Of a stretch of 64,000 bases of DNA, positions 24,942-33,580 are shown one piece after another. Location: the NCBI GenBank assembly GCA_964528845.1, contig CAZGVE010000013.1:1-64000 (forward strand). The letters are read 5' to 3'. This DNA comes from FEN-1191 sp964528845 (GTDB taxonomy: Bacteria; Pseudomonadota; Gammaproteobacteria; Steroidobacterales; Steroidobacteraceae). The notes beneath the pieces are model-generated. The model was not told the origin of the DNA and did no database searches. It was given only the letters and a program-made list of their open reading frames with translations. Position numbers and translations under genes: made by a program. How positions within the stretch are numbered: the first letter of the stretch is position 1; each line of letters opens with the position of its first letter.

Positions 24942-26444
24942 ATGTCTCAGAGCCCGTACGAACAACTGGAACAGGAATGGCGCCGCCTGCACGCCTTCCA
25001 TGGTGCGCTCGCGCTGCTGCGCTGGGATGCCGCGGTGATGATGCCGCGCGGCAGCGCCGAAATACGCGGCGAGCAGCTGGCCGCGCTCGAGACGGAATAT
25101 CACGCGCTGCTCACGACGCCGAAGATCACGCGGCTGCTCGATCGCGCCCAGGCCAATGCGCAGGCAATGGAGGACTGGCAGCTGGCGAACCTGCGCGAGA
25201 TGCGGCGCGCGCGCGATCATGCGATCGCGACGCCTGTGAGCCTGATCTCGCGCCTGGCGCGGGCAACCTCGAGGGCCGAAGTGCTATGGGCCGAGGCCCG
25301 GCGGCAAAACAATTTCGACCTCTTCGCCCCCTGTCTCGAGGAGGTGGTGCGGCTGGTACGCGACAAGGCCGCGCTGCTCGGCCAGGCGCTCGGAATGCCG
25401 CCCTACGATGCGTTGATCGACGAATTCTCCCCGGGCGTGGCCACTCCTGATATCGAGGCAATCTTCAAGGCGCTCTCGCGCCGGCTGCCCGGGCTGATCC
25501 GCGAGACGCTGACGCTGCAGGAGCAGCGGCCGTCGCTGCCGATCACGGGCAAGTTCAGTTCGGGGCGGCAGCGTGCACTCGTGGTCGAGGTCATGCGGAC
25601 CATCGGTTTCCCGTTCGATCGCGGCCGGCTCGACGAGAGCGAGCACCCGTTCACCGAGGGCGTTCCCGGCGACATCCGCGTGACCACGCGTTTCGACGCC
25701 GCCGATCCGTTCCCGGGCCTGCTGGGCGCGCTGCACGAGACCGGACACGCGATGTACGACCTCGGACTGCCGCAGCGCTGGCGCGACCAGCCGGTAGGCC
25801 GTGACCGCGGCATGGCGCTCGAGGAGAGCCAGTCGCTGCTGCTCGAGATGATCATCGGGCGCAGCCGCGCGTTCGTACAGTTCCTGCGGCCGCTGTTCGA
25901 AAAACACTTCGCTGTGACCGGGCCGGAATGGGAGGCGGAGAACGTCTACCGGCGTCTCACGCACGTGCGGCGCAGTCTGATCCGCGTCGATGCCGACGAG
26001 CTGACCTATCCGTTGCACGTGCTGCTGCGCTTCGAGCTCGAGAAGCGACTGCTGTCGGGCGAGCTGGCCGTGCGCGACCTGCCGGCAGCCTGGGATGCCG
26101 GCATGGAGCAGCGCCTCGAGGTCAGGCCGGGAGGGGCCGCGGAGGGATGTCTGCAGGACATCCACTGGGCACTCGGATCCTTCGGCTACTTTCCTTCGTA
26201 CGTGCTCGGCGGCGTGATCGCAGCCCAGCTGTGGGAGAGTCTGCGCGGGGCGCTGCCGGATCTGGAATCGCAGATCGGGCGCGGGGAATTCGAGGGCCTG
26301 TTCGGCTGGTTGCGCGAGAATGTCCATGGCCTCGGTGCCAAGGTCACGGTAAAGGAGCTGATGAAGAAGGCCACCGGGCAGCCGCTGTCGGCGGCCGCAC
26401 TGCTGCGCTATCTGGAGCACAAGTACCTGGAGCAGCCGGCATGA
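24942..26444 (+). CDS. M32 family metallocarboxypeptidase (carboxypeptidase Taq)
   Basis: 500 residues, close to the ~510 of Thermus carboxypeptidase Taq. The zinc site is LHETGHAMYDLGL (H-E-x-x-H), with a third ligand Glu supplied by GMALEESQSLLLEMIIGRS. Other family blocks are GDIRVTTRF, ESEHPF, and DIHWALGSFGYFPSYVLGGVIAAQLW. It removes C-terminal amino acids with broad specificity, in the cytosol. Start ATG at 24942 is chosen because the conserved N-terminus (YEQLEQEWRRLH) begins there. Its stop overlaps the ttcA start by 4 bp. Confidence 0.95.
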   Translation: MSQSPYEQLEQEWRRLHAFHGALALLRWDAAVMMPRGSAEIRGEQLAALETEYHALLTTPKITRLLDRAQANAQAMEDWQLANLREMRRARDHAIATPVSLISRLARATSRAEVLWAEARRQNNFDLFAPCLEEVVRLVRDKAALLGQALGMPPYDALIDEFSPGVATPDIEAIFKALSRRLPGLIRETLTLQEQRPSLPITGKFSSGRQRALVVEVMRTIGFPFDRGRLDESEHPFTEGVPGDIRVTTRFDAADPFPGLLGALHETGHAMYDLGLPQRWRDQPVGRDRGMALEESQSLLLEMIIGRSRAFVQFLRPLFEKHFAVTGPEWEAENVYRRLTHVRRSLIRVDADELTYPLHVLLRFELEKRLLSGELAVRDLPAAWDAGMEQRLEVRPGGAAEGCLQDIHWALGSFGYFPSYVLGGVIAAQLWESLRGALPDLESQIGRGEFEGLFGWLRENVHGLGAKVTVKELMKKATGQPLSAAALLRYLEHKYLEQPA

Positions 26445-27325
26445 GCGCGACCTCATCGACGCTGCGGCGCCTCGGCGCCCGCCTGCGCTCCCTGGCCGGC
26501 AAGGCGATCGCGGACTACCGCATGATCGAGGCGGGCGATCGCGTGATGGTGTGCCTCTCGGGCGGAAAGGATTCCTACACACTGCTGGATGTGCTGCTGT
26601 CCCTGCAGCGCAGCGCGCCGGTCCGGTTCGACTTGCTGGCGGTCAATCTCGACCAGAAGCAACCGGGTTTCCCGGCGCAGGTACTGCCCGAGTATCTGGC
26701 TCGCCTCGGCGTGCCCTTCCAGATCATCGAGCAGGACACCTACCGCGTGGTCAAGCGGGTGGTGCCGGAGGGGCGCACGATGTGCGGCCTGTGCTCGCGG
26801 CTGCGCCGGGGCGCGCTTTACCACTTCGCCGCGCAGAACGGTATCACCAAGATCGCGCTTGGACACCACCGCGACGACATCGTCGAGACGCTGTTTCTGA
26901 ACCTGTTCCACGGCGGACGCCTGAAGGCGATGGCACCGAAACTGCGTTCGGAGAACGGCCGCCACATCGTGATCCGGCCGCTCGCCTATGTCGCGGAGCG
27001 CGACATCGAGCGCTACGCCCGCGGGAAGCAGTTTCCGCTGATTCCGTGCACGCTGTGCGGCTCGCAGCCGACCCTGCAGCGCGTGGCCATCAAGCAGATG
27101 CTGCAGAGCTGGGAACGCGCTCATCCCGGACGCATCGAGTCCATCTTCACGGCGCTGCGACAGGTGGAGCCTGCGACCCTGGCAGACACGCGACTGGTGG
27201 ATTTCGCATCGCTGCGCGCAGTCGGGTACGCGCCGCCGCCGCCATCGCCGCCGCAGTCGGCAGACGCAGGCGACGATCTGGCGTCCGAGCTGGCGGGCGG
27301 GTGCGAAGATTCGGGAATGTTCTGA
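26441..27325 (+). CDS. ttcA: tRNA 2-thiocytidine(32) synthetase
   Basis: 294 residues. The PP-loop SGGKDS is at 40-45. CxxC motifs CGLC (MCGLCSRLRRGALY) and CTLC (PCTLCGSQP) hold the Fe-S cluster of TtcA. LGHHRDDIVETLFLNLFHGG and MAPKLRSENGRHIVIRPLAYV are family-typical. It thiolates C32 of certain tRNAs using ATP. It is coupled to the upstream peptidase gene by ATGA overlap, although the two have no obvious functional link. The C-terminus carries a low-complexity Pro/Ser/Asp tail. Confidence 0.95.
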   Translation: MSATSSTLRRLGARLRSLAGKAIADYRMIEAGDRVMVCLSGGKDSYTLLDVLLSLQRSAPVRFDLLAVNLDQKQPGFPAQVLPEYLARLGVPFQIIEQDTYRVVKRVVPEGRTMCGLCSRLRRGALYHFAAQNGITKIALGHHRDDIVETLFLNLFHGGRLKAMAPKLRSENGRHIVIRPLAYVAERDIERYARGKQFPLIPCTLCGSQPTLQRVAIKQMLQSWERAHPGRIESIFTALRQVEPATLADTRLVDFASLRAVGYAPPPPSPPQSADAGDDLASELAGGCEDSGMF

Positions 27326-27336
27326 GCCCCTCGCCG

Positions 27337-28791
27337 ATGGATCGTCCGCTGCCGAACACCTATTGGGTCCTGCCTGGCAGCCTGCTCGCCGGCGAGTATC
27401 CCTACGGTAGCGCGCCCGCCGACACGATGCTGCGCCTGCAGCGTCTGCTGGCGGCCGGGATAGACACCTTCATTGATCTCACGCACGCCGGGGAGCGGCC
27501 CGATTACCACCCGCTGCTGCCGCCGCAGGTCGACTATTGGCGCAGCCCCATCCATGACTCCTCCGTACCGGACGAGACGGAGCACATGCGCGCCATCCAG
27601 GCCCGCCTGCAGTCCGCACTTGCCGTCGGGCGGCGCGTGTACCTGCACTGCCGCGCCGGCATCGGCCGCACCGGCATGGTGGTCGGTTGCTACCTGGTGG
27701 AGCAGGGACTCGACGGCGAAGCGGCGCTGCAGCAGCTCAATAGCCTCTGGCAGCAGAGCGCACGCTCCCTCAGCTGGCCACAGGTCCCGCAGACCGCGGA
27801 GCAGGCGGACTTCATCCGCGGCTGGGCGAGCCACCGGCAGCAGGGCCCGGACGCACCAGCGCTGGCGGCGCTACGGACGCTGCGCGGGCGCTTCCTTGGC
27901 ACGATCCTCGGCTTGAGCGCTGGAGACGCACTCGGCTGCAGCATGCAGTACGCGCGCCCCGGCCAGCGCAGCCCGGTAGCCGACCTGATCGGAGGCGGGC
28001 CATTGGACCTGCCGCGCGGGGCCTGGAGCGACGATACCGCGCTGATGCTGTGCCTGGCCGAAAGCCTGCTGGCCTGCGAGGCGTTCGATGGCGCGGACCT
28101 GCAGCGGCGCATCGAACGCTGGAGCGGAGAGGGCGTGCCGTCCGCCACCGGCCAATGCGTCGGCATCACGGCCGGGACCGCCCGATCCGTACAGCGCGCT
28201 CCGGGTGTCGCGGCCGTGCAGCTCTGCAATGAGGCTGCCCCGCTCGCGCGCGTCCCGGCCGCCGTGCTGTATTTTTTTGCGTCGCGTGAACGCGCTCTGG
28301 AGTGCGCTGCCGCCTCGGCGCGGCTGACCGACGCCACACCGCTGGTGCAGGATGCCTGCCGGCTGCTCGCCGCGATGCTGCATGCCGCCCTGCGCGGCGA
28401 CGCGCTCCCGCGCGTACTGTGCCCGCCCGCTGCGGTGTTTGCCGGGCAGCCGCTGCTCCCCGACGTCGCCGCCCTGGTCAAGGAGTCTCCCGGGGCCACG
28501 CCACCGGCGCAGGCGGAGCCGGCGCTGCAGGTACTCGCCGTCGCGCGCTGGGCGCTGCACGGCGGCGGCGGCTTCCGCGTCGGTGCGCTGCGGACCGTGA
28601 ATCTCGGAGGCGATGCGGACGTGGCGGGCGCGGTGTTCGGCGCGCTCGCGGGGGCCATCCTGGGGCACTCGGCGCTGCCGGCTGCCTGGACCCGCGCACT
28701 GCTGGAGCGACCCGCGCTCGAGGCGCAGGCCGACCGGCTGCTCACGGCGGCGCTGGTGGGTCTGGCGGACAGCGGCGCCGCGATTCGCTAG
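27337..28791 (+). CDS. fusion of dual-specificity/tyrosine phosphatase and ADP-ribosylglycohydrolase
   Basis: About 484 residues. Residues 1-165 form a cysteine phosphatase domain with signature VYLHCRAGIGRTGMV (C105, R111) and general-acid candidate D74 or D79. Residues ~180-480 form an ADP-ribosylglycohydrolase (ARH/DraG) domain: LSAGDALGCSMQ (D197), RGAWSDDTALM (D232, D233) and LGGDADVAGAVFG (D426, D428), the Asp pairs that bind two Mg ions. Both active sites appear intact. It could remove ADP-ribose and phosphate, or process ADP-ribose-1''-phosphate-type products; the substrate is unknown. It lies 11 bp after ttcA. A T7 run at ~28270-28276 inside the second domain could cause slippage. 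Confidence 0.88.
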   Translation: MDRPLPNTYWVLPGSLLAGEYPYGSAPADTMLRLQRLLAAGIDTFIDLTHAGERPDYHPLLPPQVDYWRSPIHDSSVPDETEHMRAIQARLQSALAVGRRVYLHCRAGIGRTGMVVGCYLVEQGLDGEAALQQLNSLWQQSARSLSWPQVPQTAEQADFIRGWASHRQQGPDAPALAALRTLRGRFLGTILGLSAGDALGCSMQYARPGQRSPVADLIGGGPLDLPRGAWSDDTALMLCLAESLLACEAFDGADLQRRIERWSGEGVPSATGQCVGITAGTARSVQRAPGVAAVQLCNEAAPLARVPAAVLYFFASRERALECAAASARLTDATPLVQDACRLLAAMLHAALRGDALPRVLCPPAAVFAGQPLLPDVAALVKESPGATPPAQAEPALQVLAVARWALHGGGGFRVGALRTVNLGGDADVAGAVFGALAGAILGHSALPAAWTRALLERPALEAQADRLLTAALVGLADSGAAIR

Positions 28792-28794
28792 CAT
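28789..28794 (+). promoter_or_regulatory. -10-like hexamer before the metallopeptidase gene
   Basis: TAGCAT overlaps the stop codon of the preceding gene and lies 6 nt before the ATG at 28801, where no Shine-Dalgarno sequence exists. It is weaker than the other examples in this window (two mismatches to TATAAT). Confidence 0.25.
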
Positions 28795-28800
28795 TCATCG

Positions 28801-29862
28801 ATGGCCCAGGCGCACCCCAGCTCCCGCCGTCGTCCCACCGCCGCGCGCGCCCGTCCCCTGCACTGGGCGCGCCTGCCGGACCGTGAGCTGCTGCGGCTGC
28901 GCATCTGCGACCTGCGGCTGGATCTGCGCCGCTCGCCGCTCAAGCGCCACGTGGAGCGGCTGTACAGTGAACTCGGCTCACGCGGCATCCGCTTCCGGCC
29001 GCACGTCTGGCTGTCCGACGAATGGTTCTCACCCGACGGGGTGCCCGGAATCGCCGTGCCGTTCTATCTCGCGCATCCGCGCCTGATTCGTCTCACGCGC
29101 AAGATGACCCACGATGTCGAGGGCAGCAACGTGAACTGGCTGATGCGCATCCTGCGCCATGAGGCGGGCCACGCGATCGACTCAGCCTACCGGCTGCGGC
29201 GGCGCGCCCACTGGCGTGCGCTGTTCGGACCGGCGTCCCAGCCCTACCGCTCGCGCTACGTCGCACGCCCGGCGAGCCGCAGCCATGTGCAGCACCTCGG
29301 CGACTGGTACGCACAGAGCCATCCCACCGAGGATTTCGCCGAGACTTTCGCGGTCTGGCTGGCGCCACGGTCGGGCTGGCAGCGCCGCTATGCTTCCTGG
29401 CCGGCGCTGCGCAAGCTGCGCTTCGTGCAGCAGTTCGTGCTCGAGCGCGGTACGCACCGTCCACCGGTGCGCTGTCGCGACCGCATCGAGCCGATGGACG
29501 TGAACCAGCGCACGCTCGCGCAGTACTACCGGGCCAAGCTCGCGCGCAGCCGCACGCGCCGCGGCACGCTGGCAGACCGGCTGCTCGGCCGTGTCTTCAG
29601 CGACACTCCGGGCGCGCGGGCACTCGGCGCTGCGGCGCTGCTGCGCTCGCGCAAGGCGCAGCTGCTGGCCTCGATGATGCGCAGTACCGGTGTCGATCGC
29701 TATGGCGCTCACCAGGTGCTGCGCACGGCGATCGACCGCAGCGAACGGCTCGGGCTGTACGTGCGGGGCTCGCAGCGCGAGGCGTTACGTGCCGCGCGGC
29801 TGATGCTGCGGCGCCTCGTGCGCCGGTACCTGCGCAGCCAAGGGCTGCGGCTGCGCGCATGA
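28801..29862 (+). CDS. putative zinc-binding metallopeptidase
   Basis: 353 residues, rich in Arg. ILRHEAGHAIDSAY near residue 120 is an H-E-x-x-H zinc site. HPTEDFAETFAVWL, about 60 residues later, supplies a Glu/Asp-rich helix that probably gives the third ligand, as in the putative zinc-binding metallopeptidase (PF15887-like) group. The middle part (IAVPFYLAHPRLIRL) is conserved-looking; the C-terminal third is basic and helical. No signal peptide. Its stop overlaps the next start (ATGA), so it is coupled to an ATP-grasp ligase, a pairing I recall in other bacteria. The peptide they would make or trim is unknown. Confidence 0.75.
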   Translation: MAQAHPSSRRRPTAARARPLHWARLPDRELLRLRICDLRLDLRRSPLKRHVERLYSELGSRGIRFRPHVWLSDEWFSPDGVPGIAVPFYLAHPRLIRLTRKMTHDVEGSNVNWLMRILRHEAGHAIDSAYRLRRRAHWRALFGPASQPYRSRYVARPASRSHVQHLGDWYAQSHPTEDFAETFAVWLAPRSGWQRRYASWPALRKLRFVQQFVLERGTHRPPVRCRDRIEPMDVNQRTLAQYYRAKLARSRTRRGTLADRLLGRVFSDTPGARALGAAALLRSRKAQLLASMMRSTGVDRYGAHQVLRTAIDRSERLGLYVRGSQREALRAARLMLRRLVRRYLRSQGLRLRA

Positions 29863-30893
29863 GGCGACTGCGGACGCTCGTGGTCGTGCACACGAGCCTG
29901 GTGCCCCCGGCGAGCCTCGAGGGCTACAGCGAGAAGGAAATCGACGAGTGGCGAACCGAGTATGACGTGGTCACGGCGTTGCGCGCCGGTGGTCACGAAG
30001 TCCAGACGCTGGGCGTGCTCGATTCGCTGACTGAACTGCGCACCGCGCTGATGGAGTGGCAGCCCGAGGTCGTCTTCAACCTGCTCGAGGAATTCAACGG
30101 TATCGTGACCTACGACCAGCACGTGGTCGCGTTCCTCGAGCTGATGCGCGCGCCCTACACCGGCTGCAATCCGCGAGGCTTGCTGCTATCGCGTGACAAG
30201 GTACTGTGCAAGCAGCTGCTGGCATTTCACCGCATCCCGACGCCGCAGTTCGCCGTATTCCGGCGCGGCGCGCGCTTCGCGCTGCCGCGACGCCTGCGTC
30301 CGCCGCTGTTCGTGAAGTCCGCCACCGAGGACGCCTCACTCGGCATTGCGCAGGCTTCCGTGGTGGAGGATCTGCCGCGGCTGCGCGAGCGCGTGCAGTT
30401 CATGCACGAGCAGATCGGCTCCGATGCGCTGGTCGAGGAGTACATCGAGGGGCGCGAGCTGTACGTCGGCGTGCTCGGCAACCAGCGGCTCACGCGCCTG
30501 CCGGTGTGGGAGATGCGCTTCGGCTCGCTGCCCGATTCGCTGCCGGCGATCGCCACCCGCAAGGTGAAGTGGGACCGCGCCTACCAGCGACGCTACGAGA
30601 TCACGACCCGTGCGGCCGAGGAGCTTCCAGCCCAGGTGCTGCAGTATCTGGACCGGCTGTCACGCCGCATCTACCGGGCGCTGCACCTTTCCGGTTACGC
30701 GCGCATCGATTTCCGCGTGCGCGCGGACGGCAGCGTCTTCATGCTCGAGGCGAACGCGAATCCGAACCTGACCCGTGCCGAGGACTTCGCCGAGTCGGCA
30801 CGGGCCGCGGGCATCGAATACCCCGCGCTGCTCGAGCGTATCATGGCCCTCGGGCGCAACTATCGAGTGGAGTGGCGTGACTACAATGCCTGA
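29859..30893 (+). CDS. ATP-grasp ligase, D-alanine-D-alanine ligase-like
   Basis: 344 residues. The N-terminal VVVHTSLVPP/EVVFNLLEEFNG region resembles the Ddl N-domain. The ATP-grasp core has YTGCNPRGLLLSRDKVLCKQLL, PLFVKSATEDASLGIAQ, VEEYIEGRELYVGVLG and the metal site ARIDFRVRADGSVFMLEANANPN. It should ligate a carboxylate to an amine with ATP. It is unlikely to be the housekeeping Ddl: it lacks a recognisable substrate loop and sits with a metallopeptidase rather than in a division cluster. It overlaps the metallopeptidase by 4 bp and the next gene by 8 bp. Confidence 0.88.
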   Translation: MRRLRTLVVVHTSLVPPASLEGYSEKEIDEWRTEYDVVTALRAGGHEVQTLGVLDSLTELRTALMEWQPEVVFNLLEEFNGIVTYDQHVVAFLELMRAPYTGCNPRGLLLSRDKVLCKQLLAFHRIPTPQFAVFRRGARFALPRRLRPPLFVKSATEDASLGIAQASVVEDLPRLRERVQFMHEQIGSDALVEEYIEGRELYVGVLGNQRLTRLPVWEMRFGSLPDSLPAIATRKVKWDRAYQRRYEITTRAAEELPAQVLQYLDRLSRRIYRALHLSGYARIDFRVRADGSVFMLEANANPNLTRAEDFAESARAAGIEYPALLERIMALGRNYRVEWRDYNA

Positions 30894-31596
30894 ACTCGCC
30901 CGCGTGCTGCTGCTGCCGGGACTGCTCGCGCTCGGCGGCTTCGCGCTGACGGGCTGCGCCGGGCACGACCGGCGGGCGCCGCTGCAGCTCAAGACGCTGA
31001 CCGAACGGCTGCCCGGGACCTATGACAACGCCGCGCAGGTTGCGCAGGAGGTGGCCCGCGGTGCGGCCAATCCGCATCTTGCGCTGACGCTGCGGGTGGC
31101 TCCGGCGCACGCAATCACGGTTTCCGACAACTTGTACTACGTGCGGGAGACCATCGCCGCCGATCCGCGGCGCGTGCTCTCGCAGCGGCTATGGACCTTG
31201 AGCGAGGATCCGAAGCACGGACGCATCCTGCAGAGCCTGTACGTGTTCAAGGATCCGCTGCGCTGGGCGCGGGCCGCCGAGGACCCGGAAATGCTGGTGG
31301 CGCTGACCCCTGACGATCTCGAGCCGCTTCAGGGCTGCGAGCTCGCCTGGACCGAGACCGATGGCCTGCTGCGCGCCGTCGCGGCGGGCGAACACTGCCG
31401 GCCCGAGGCGCTCAAGGAAGGTATGTTGCTCGAGCAGCGCATGACTCTCCACGGGGACGAGCTGTCACTGGGTGAGGCCGAGGTCGGCGCCGACGGCAAG
31501 GTCGCGGCGCCGGCGCTGTTCGACACCGACGTGGATTTCTACCGCTTCGTGCGCCGGGCATCCGTGGCGCCGTCCGAATCGGCGACGGCGCACTGA
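30886..31596 (+). CDS. CpcT/CpeT-family lipoprotein
   Basis: About 236 residues. A signal peptide ends in a lipobox (ALTGC, Cys near residue 24). The mature part has features of the CpcT/CpeT family (PF06206): LPGTYDNAAQ, TLRVAPAHAI, YYVRETIAADPRRVLSQRLW and YVFKDPLRW. In cyanobacteria this family attaches bilins to phycobiliproteins. No phycobiliprotein is present here, so it more likely binds or carries another ligand in the envelope. The 8-bp overlap with the ATP-grasp gene supports co-expression. A GTG at 30877 would add three residues. Confidence 0.78.
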   Translation: MPELARVLLLPGLLALGGFALTGCAGHDRRAPLQLKTLTERLPGTYDNAAQVAQEVARGAANPHLALTLRVAPAHAITVSDNLYYVRETIAADPRRVLSQRLWTLSEDPKHGRILQSLYVFKDPLRWARAAEDPEMLVALTPDDLEPLQGCELAWTETDGLLRAVAAGEHCRPEALKEGMLLEQRMTLHGDELSLGEAEVGADGKVAAPALFDTDVDFYRFVRRASVAPSESATAH

Positions 31597-31600
31597 AGCC

Positions 31601-32068
31601 ATGGACGGCGCCGTCAGCCAACAGATCGCAGCGATCGGCGAGGTGGTGCGCCTCGCGGTCGCTCCGGTGTTCCTGCTTTCCGGCGTCGGAGTCGTGCTCA
31701 CGATGCTCACCAGCAGGCTCGCGCGCGTCGTGGACCGCGCCCGCGGACTCGAGCGCGGCGAATCCAGGACCCTCGACGGTGATATGCAGGAGCTGCACGC
31801 CACGCTACTCACTCTGGCGCTGCGCGCGCGCCTGCTCGGCTACGCGATCGCGCTGTGCACGATCTGCGCGCTGCTGGTCTCGATGGTCGTCGTGTCGCTG
31901 TTCCTCGGCGCATTGCTCGACCTGAACCTCTCGCTCGTGATCGCGATACTGTTCATCGTCGCCATGCTGAGCATCATCGCCGGATTGCTGTTCTTCCTGC
32001 GCGAAGTGTTCGTCGCCACCCGCACGCTGCGCATCGGCCTGCGCGCCGCGCGCTACCGGCCGGGCTGA
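31601..32068 (+). CDS. DUF2721 family membrane protein
   Basis: 155 residues with three hydrophobic spans: near 17-38 (VAPVFLLSGVGVVLTMLTSRL), 76-102 (LLGYAIALCTICALLVSMVVV) and 108-133 (LSLVIAILFIVAMLSIIAGLLF). A charged cytoplasmic loop (RVVDRARGLERGE) follows the first. This is the DUF2721 arrangement; function unknown. It starts 4 bp after the CpeT-like lipoprotein stop and closes the metallopeptidase operon. Confidence 0.8.
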   Translation: MDGAVSQQIAAIGEVVRLAVAPVFLLSGVGVVLTMLTSRLARVVDRARGLERGESRTLDGDMQELHATLLTLALRARLLGYAIALCTICALLVSMVVVSLFLGALLDLNLSLVIAILFIVAMLSIIAGLLFFLREVFVATRTLRIGLRAARYRPG

Positions 32069-32161
32069 GCGCACCCTGCGCCCGCGTCCGCGGCGCGCAC
32101 CTGTCAGCACTCCTCGTCCGCGGCTGCCAGGCCGGCAGGAATATTGCACCGTATTCCTACA

Positions 32162-32190
32162 TTGATAAGCGTGATGGGCTTAACCAGAAT
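32162..32190 (+). promoter_or_regulatory. candidate sigma-70-like promoter
   Basis: TTGATA (32162-32167), 17 nt, then CAGAAT (32185-32190) in the 186-bp gap before the gene at 32255. The gap also contains local A/T-rich sequence unlike its surroundings. It would give a leader of about 60 nt. The match is moderate (four of six in each box). Confidence 0.4.
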
Positions 32191-32254
32191 TCTCCGCGAG
32201 CCGTGTTCAACTCTGGTGGTTGTCAGCGGGACAGCGGATTTCTCGAGGTGATCC

Positions 32255-32878
32255 ATGCCGTACTCCGAACACGACAATGGCGTGCTGGCCGTCGCCGACC
32301 TGCGCGAGTACTTCCACGATGCATTACATGGTGCACTGGCGCACCAGCATGTGGCGGTGGAGGACCAGACTGAACATTATGTCGTCAACCTGCTCACCCT
32401 GTTCGCGCGCTCCGAGCAGTTGTTCGAGCCGACCAGCGAGGGGCCGCGCCTCAAGCCGCTGGTGCAGATGCTCGGCGAGGCCCTGGAGGCCCCGACGAGC
32501 GCGCAGCGCGAACACTCGCTGCAGCGTCTCGGCGACGTCTCGCTGTTCGTCGCTGGCTGCTTCGCACATGGCTTCGCGTGCAAGCTGGTAGACATCGACT
32601 ATCACATTGCGATGGGCGGGCGCGCCTACGCGACGCTGGCCGACGGATTGTCGCGCGGCCGCAAGCGCGTTCTGGGCCGCGTGTTCGCGGAGCTGGCCGC
32701 GAAATTCCTGCCGTTGGTCGATGCACTCGGCGAGATCAGCGACTGCGCCCGCCGCTACGGGCCCGCGGACGTGCTGAGGCTCTATGAGCTGTGGCTCAAG
32801 ACCGGCAGCCCGCGGGCGCGGGGGTTGCTGCGTCAGCTCGGTGTGGAGGCGACGCCGGTGGCGCTGGCGCACCATTGA
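32255..32878 (+). CDS. unrecognised helical protein, first of a pair
   Basis: 207 residues; not recognised. It is predicted mostly alpha-helical, soluble and acidic in the first half. Notable segments are YFHDALHGALAHQHVAVEDQTEHYVV near the N-terminus (His-rich), LFVAGCFAHGF, and VDIDYHIAMGGRAY, which looks like a conserved core. There is no signal peptide or membrane span. It is coupled to the next gene by a TTGA overlap, so the two products probably work together. An EAG-like Glu/His pattern could bind metal, but no known motif is met. Confidence 0.65.
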   Translation: MPYSEHDNGVLAVADLREYFHDALHGALAHQHVAVEDQTEHYVVNLLTLFARSEQLFEPTSEGPRLKPLVQMLGEALEAPTSAQREHSLQRLGDVSLFVAGCFAHGFACKLVDIDYHIAMGGRAYATLADGLSRGRKRVLGRVFAELAAKFLPLVDALGEISDCARRYGPADVLRLYELWLKTGSPRARGLLRQLGVEATPVALAHH

Positions 32879-33561
32879 ACGCCGCGCACGCAGTGCTCGA
32901 ATCGACCGAGGCGCTGCTGCAGCCGATGCAGGACATGCTGGCAGGTATCTACGACCTGCCGACCGAGTACCGCGTGTACGATTTCCTGTTCACTGAGCGC
33001 GAACGGTTGCCCGCGCCGCTGCGCGCGAGCCGCACGGACGAGCAGGTGCTGGTGCTGGAACAGGCTGGGGATGCCGCCGTGGGCCTGTACCTCGACCCGG
33101 CGCTGCTCGAGCGCCTGCGCGCGGCCAATCCGCTCGAGGCACTGCACGGCGGCAATCTCGCCGACTACTGGACCGCGCTCGAGGGTGTCAGCCATTTCCT
33201 GTGCCTCGCCTGGCACGCCGGACACGATCGCGCCGTGAGCCTGCTCGAGCTGGAGCTGCAGGCGGAAATCGACAAGTACGTGACGAGCTGCTGGCTGCTG
33301 CGGCGGCAACGTCCGGATGCGCAGGCGGCCGGGCTGCACCGGTTGCTGTTCGAGCGCACCCGCATCGATCCTGCGCTCGCTTCAGGGCGAGAAGGGCTCT
33401 ACCGCGAGGCGAATCACTATGCCGCGCGCTTCTGCCGGCGCCTGGAGCGCGAGCTGGCGGAGGGGCAACGCTGCGTGCGTGCCGAGACGCTCGCCGGGCT
33501 CCGGCGGTTCTACCGACTGAACCGCGAGCGCAAGCTCAAGCATATCGACCGGATGGACTGA
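32875..33561 (+). CDS. unrecognised helical protein, second of a pair
   Basis: About 228 residues from a TTG that overlaps the preceding stop. It is not recognised. YDLPTEYRVYDFLF, GNLADYWTALEGVSHFLCLAWHAGHD, ELELQAEIDKYVTSCWLL and YREANHYAARFCRRLERE give an amphipathic helical protein with several His, Cys and acidic residues in helices. The tail (RFYRLNRERKLKHIDRMD) is basic. No export signal. The partner gene at 32255 is the only functional clue. A GTG at about 32890 is an alternative start. Confidence 0.62.
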   Translation: MNAAHAVLESTEALLQPMQDMLAGIYDLPTEYRVYDFLFTERERLPAPLRASRTDEQVLVLEQAGDAAVGLYLDPALLERLRAANPLEALHGGNLADYWTALEGVSHFLCLAWHAGHDRAVSLLELELQAEIDKYVTSCWLLRRQRPDAQAAGLHRLLFERTRIDPALASGREGLYREANHYAARFCRRLERELAEGQRCVRAETLAGLRRFYRLNRERKLKHIDRMD

Positions 33562-33580
33562 TGCGCCTGGCGGCGCGGAT

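Noticed and set aside
28270..28276. T7 run as a possible terminator
   Set aside because: No GC-rich stem directly precedes it, and it lies within the intact ADP-ribosylglycohydrolase frame (Y-F-F-A). Kept only as a possible slippage site.
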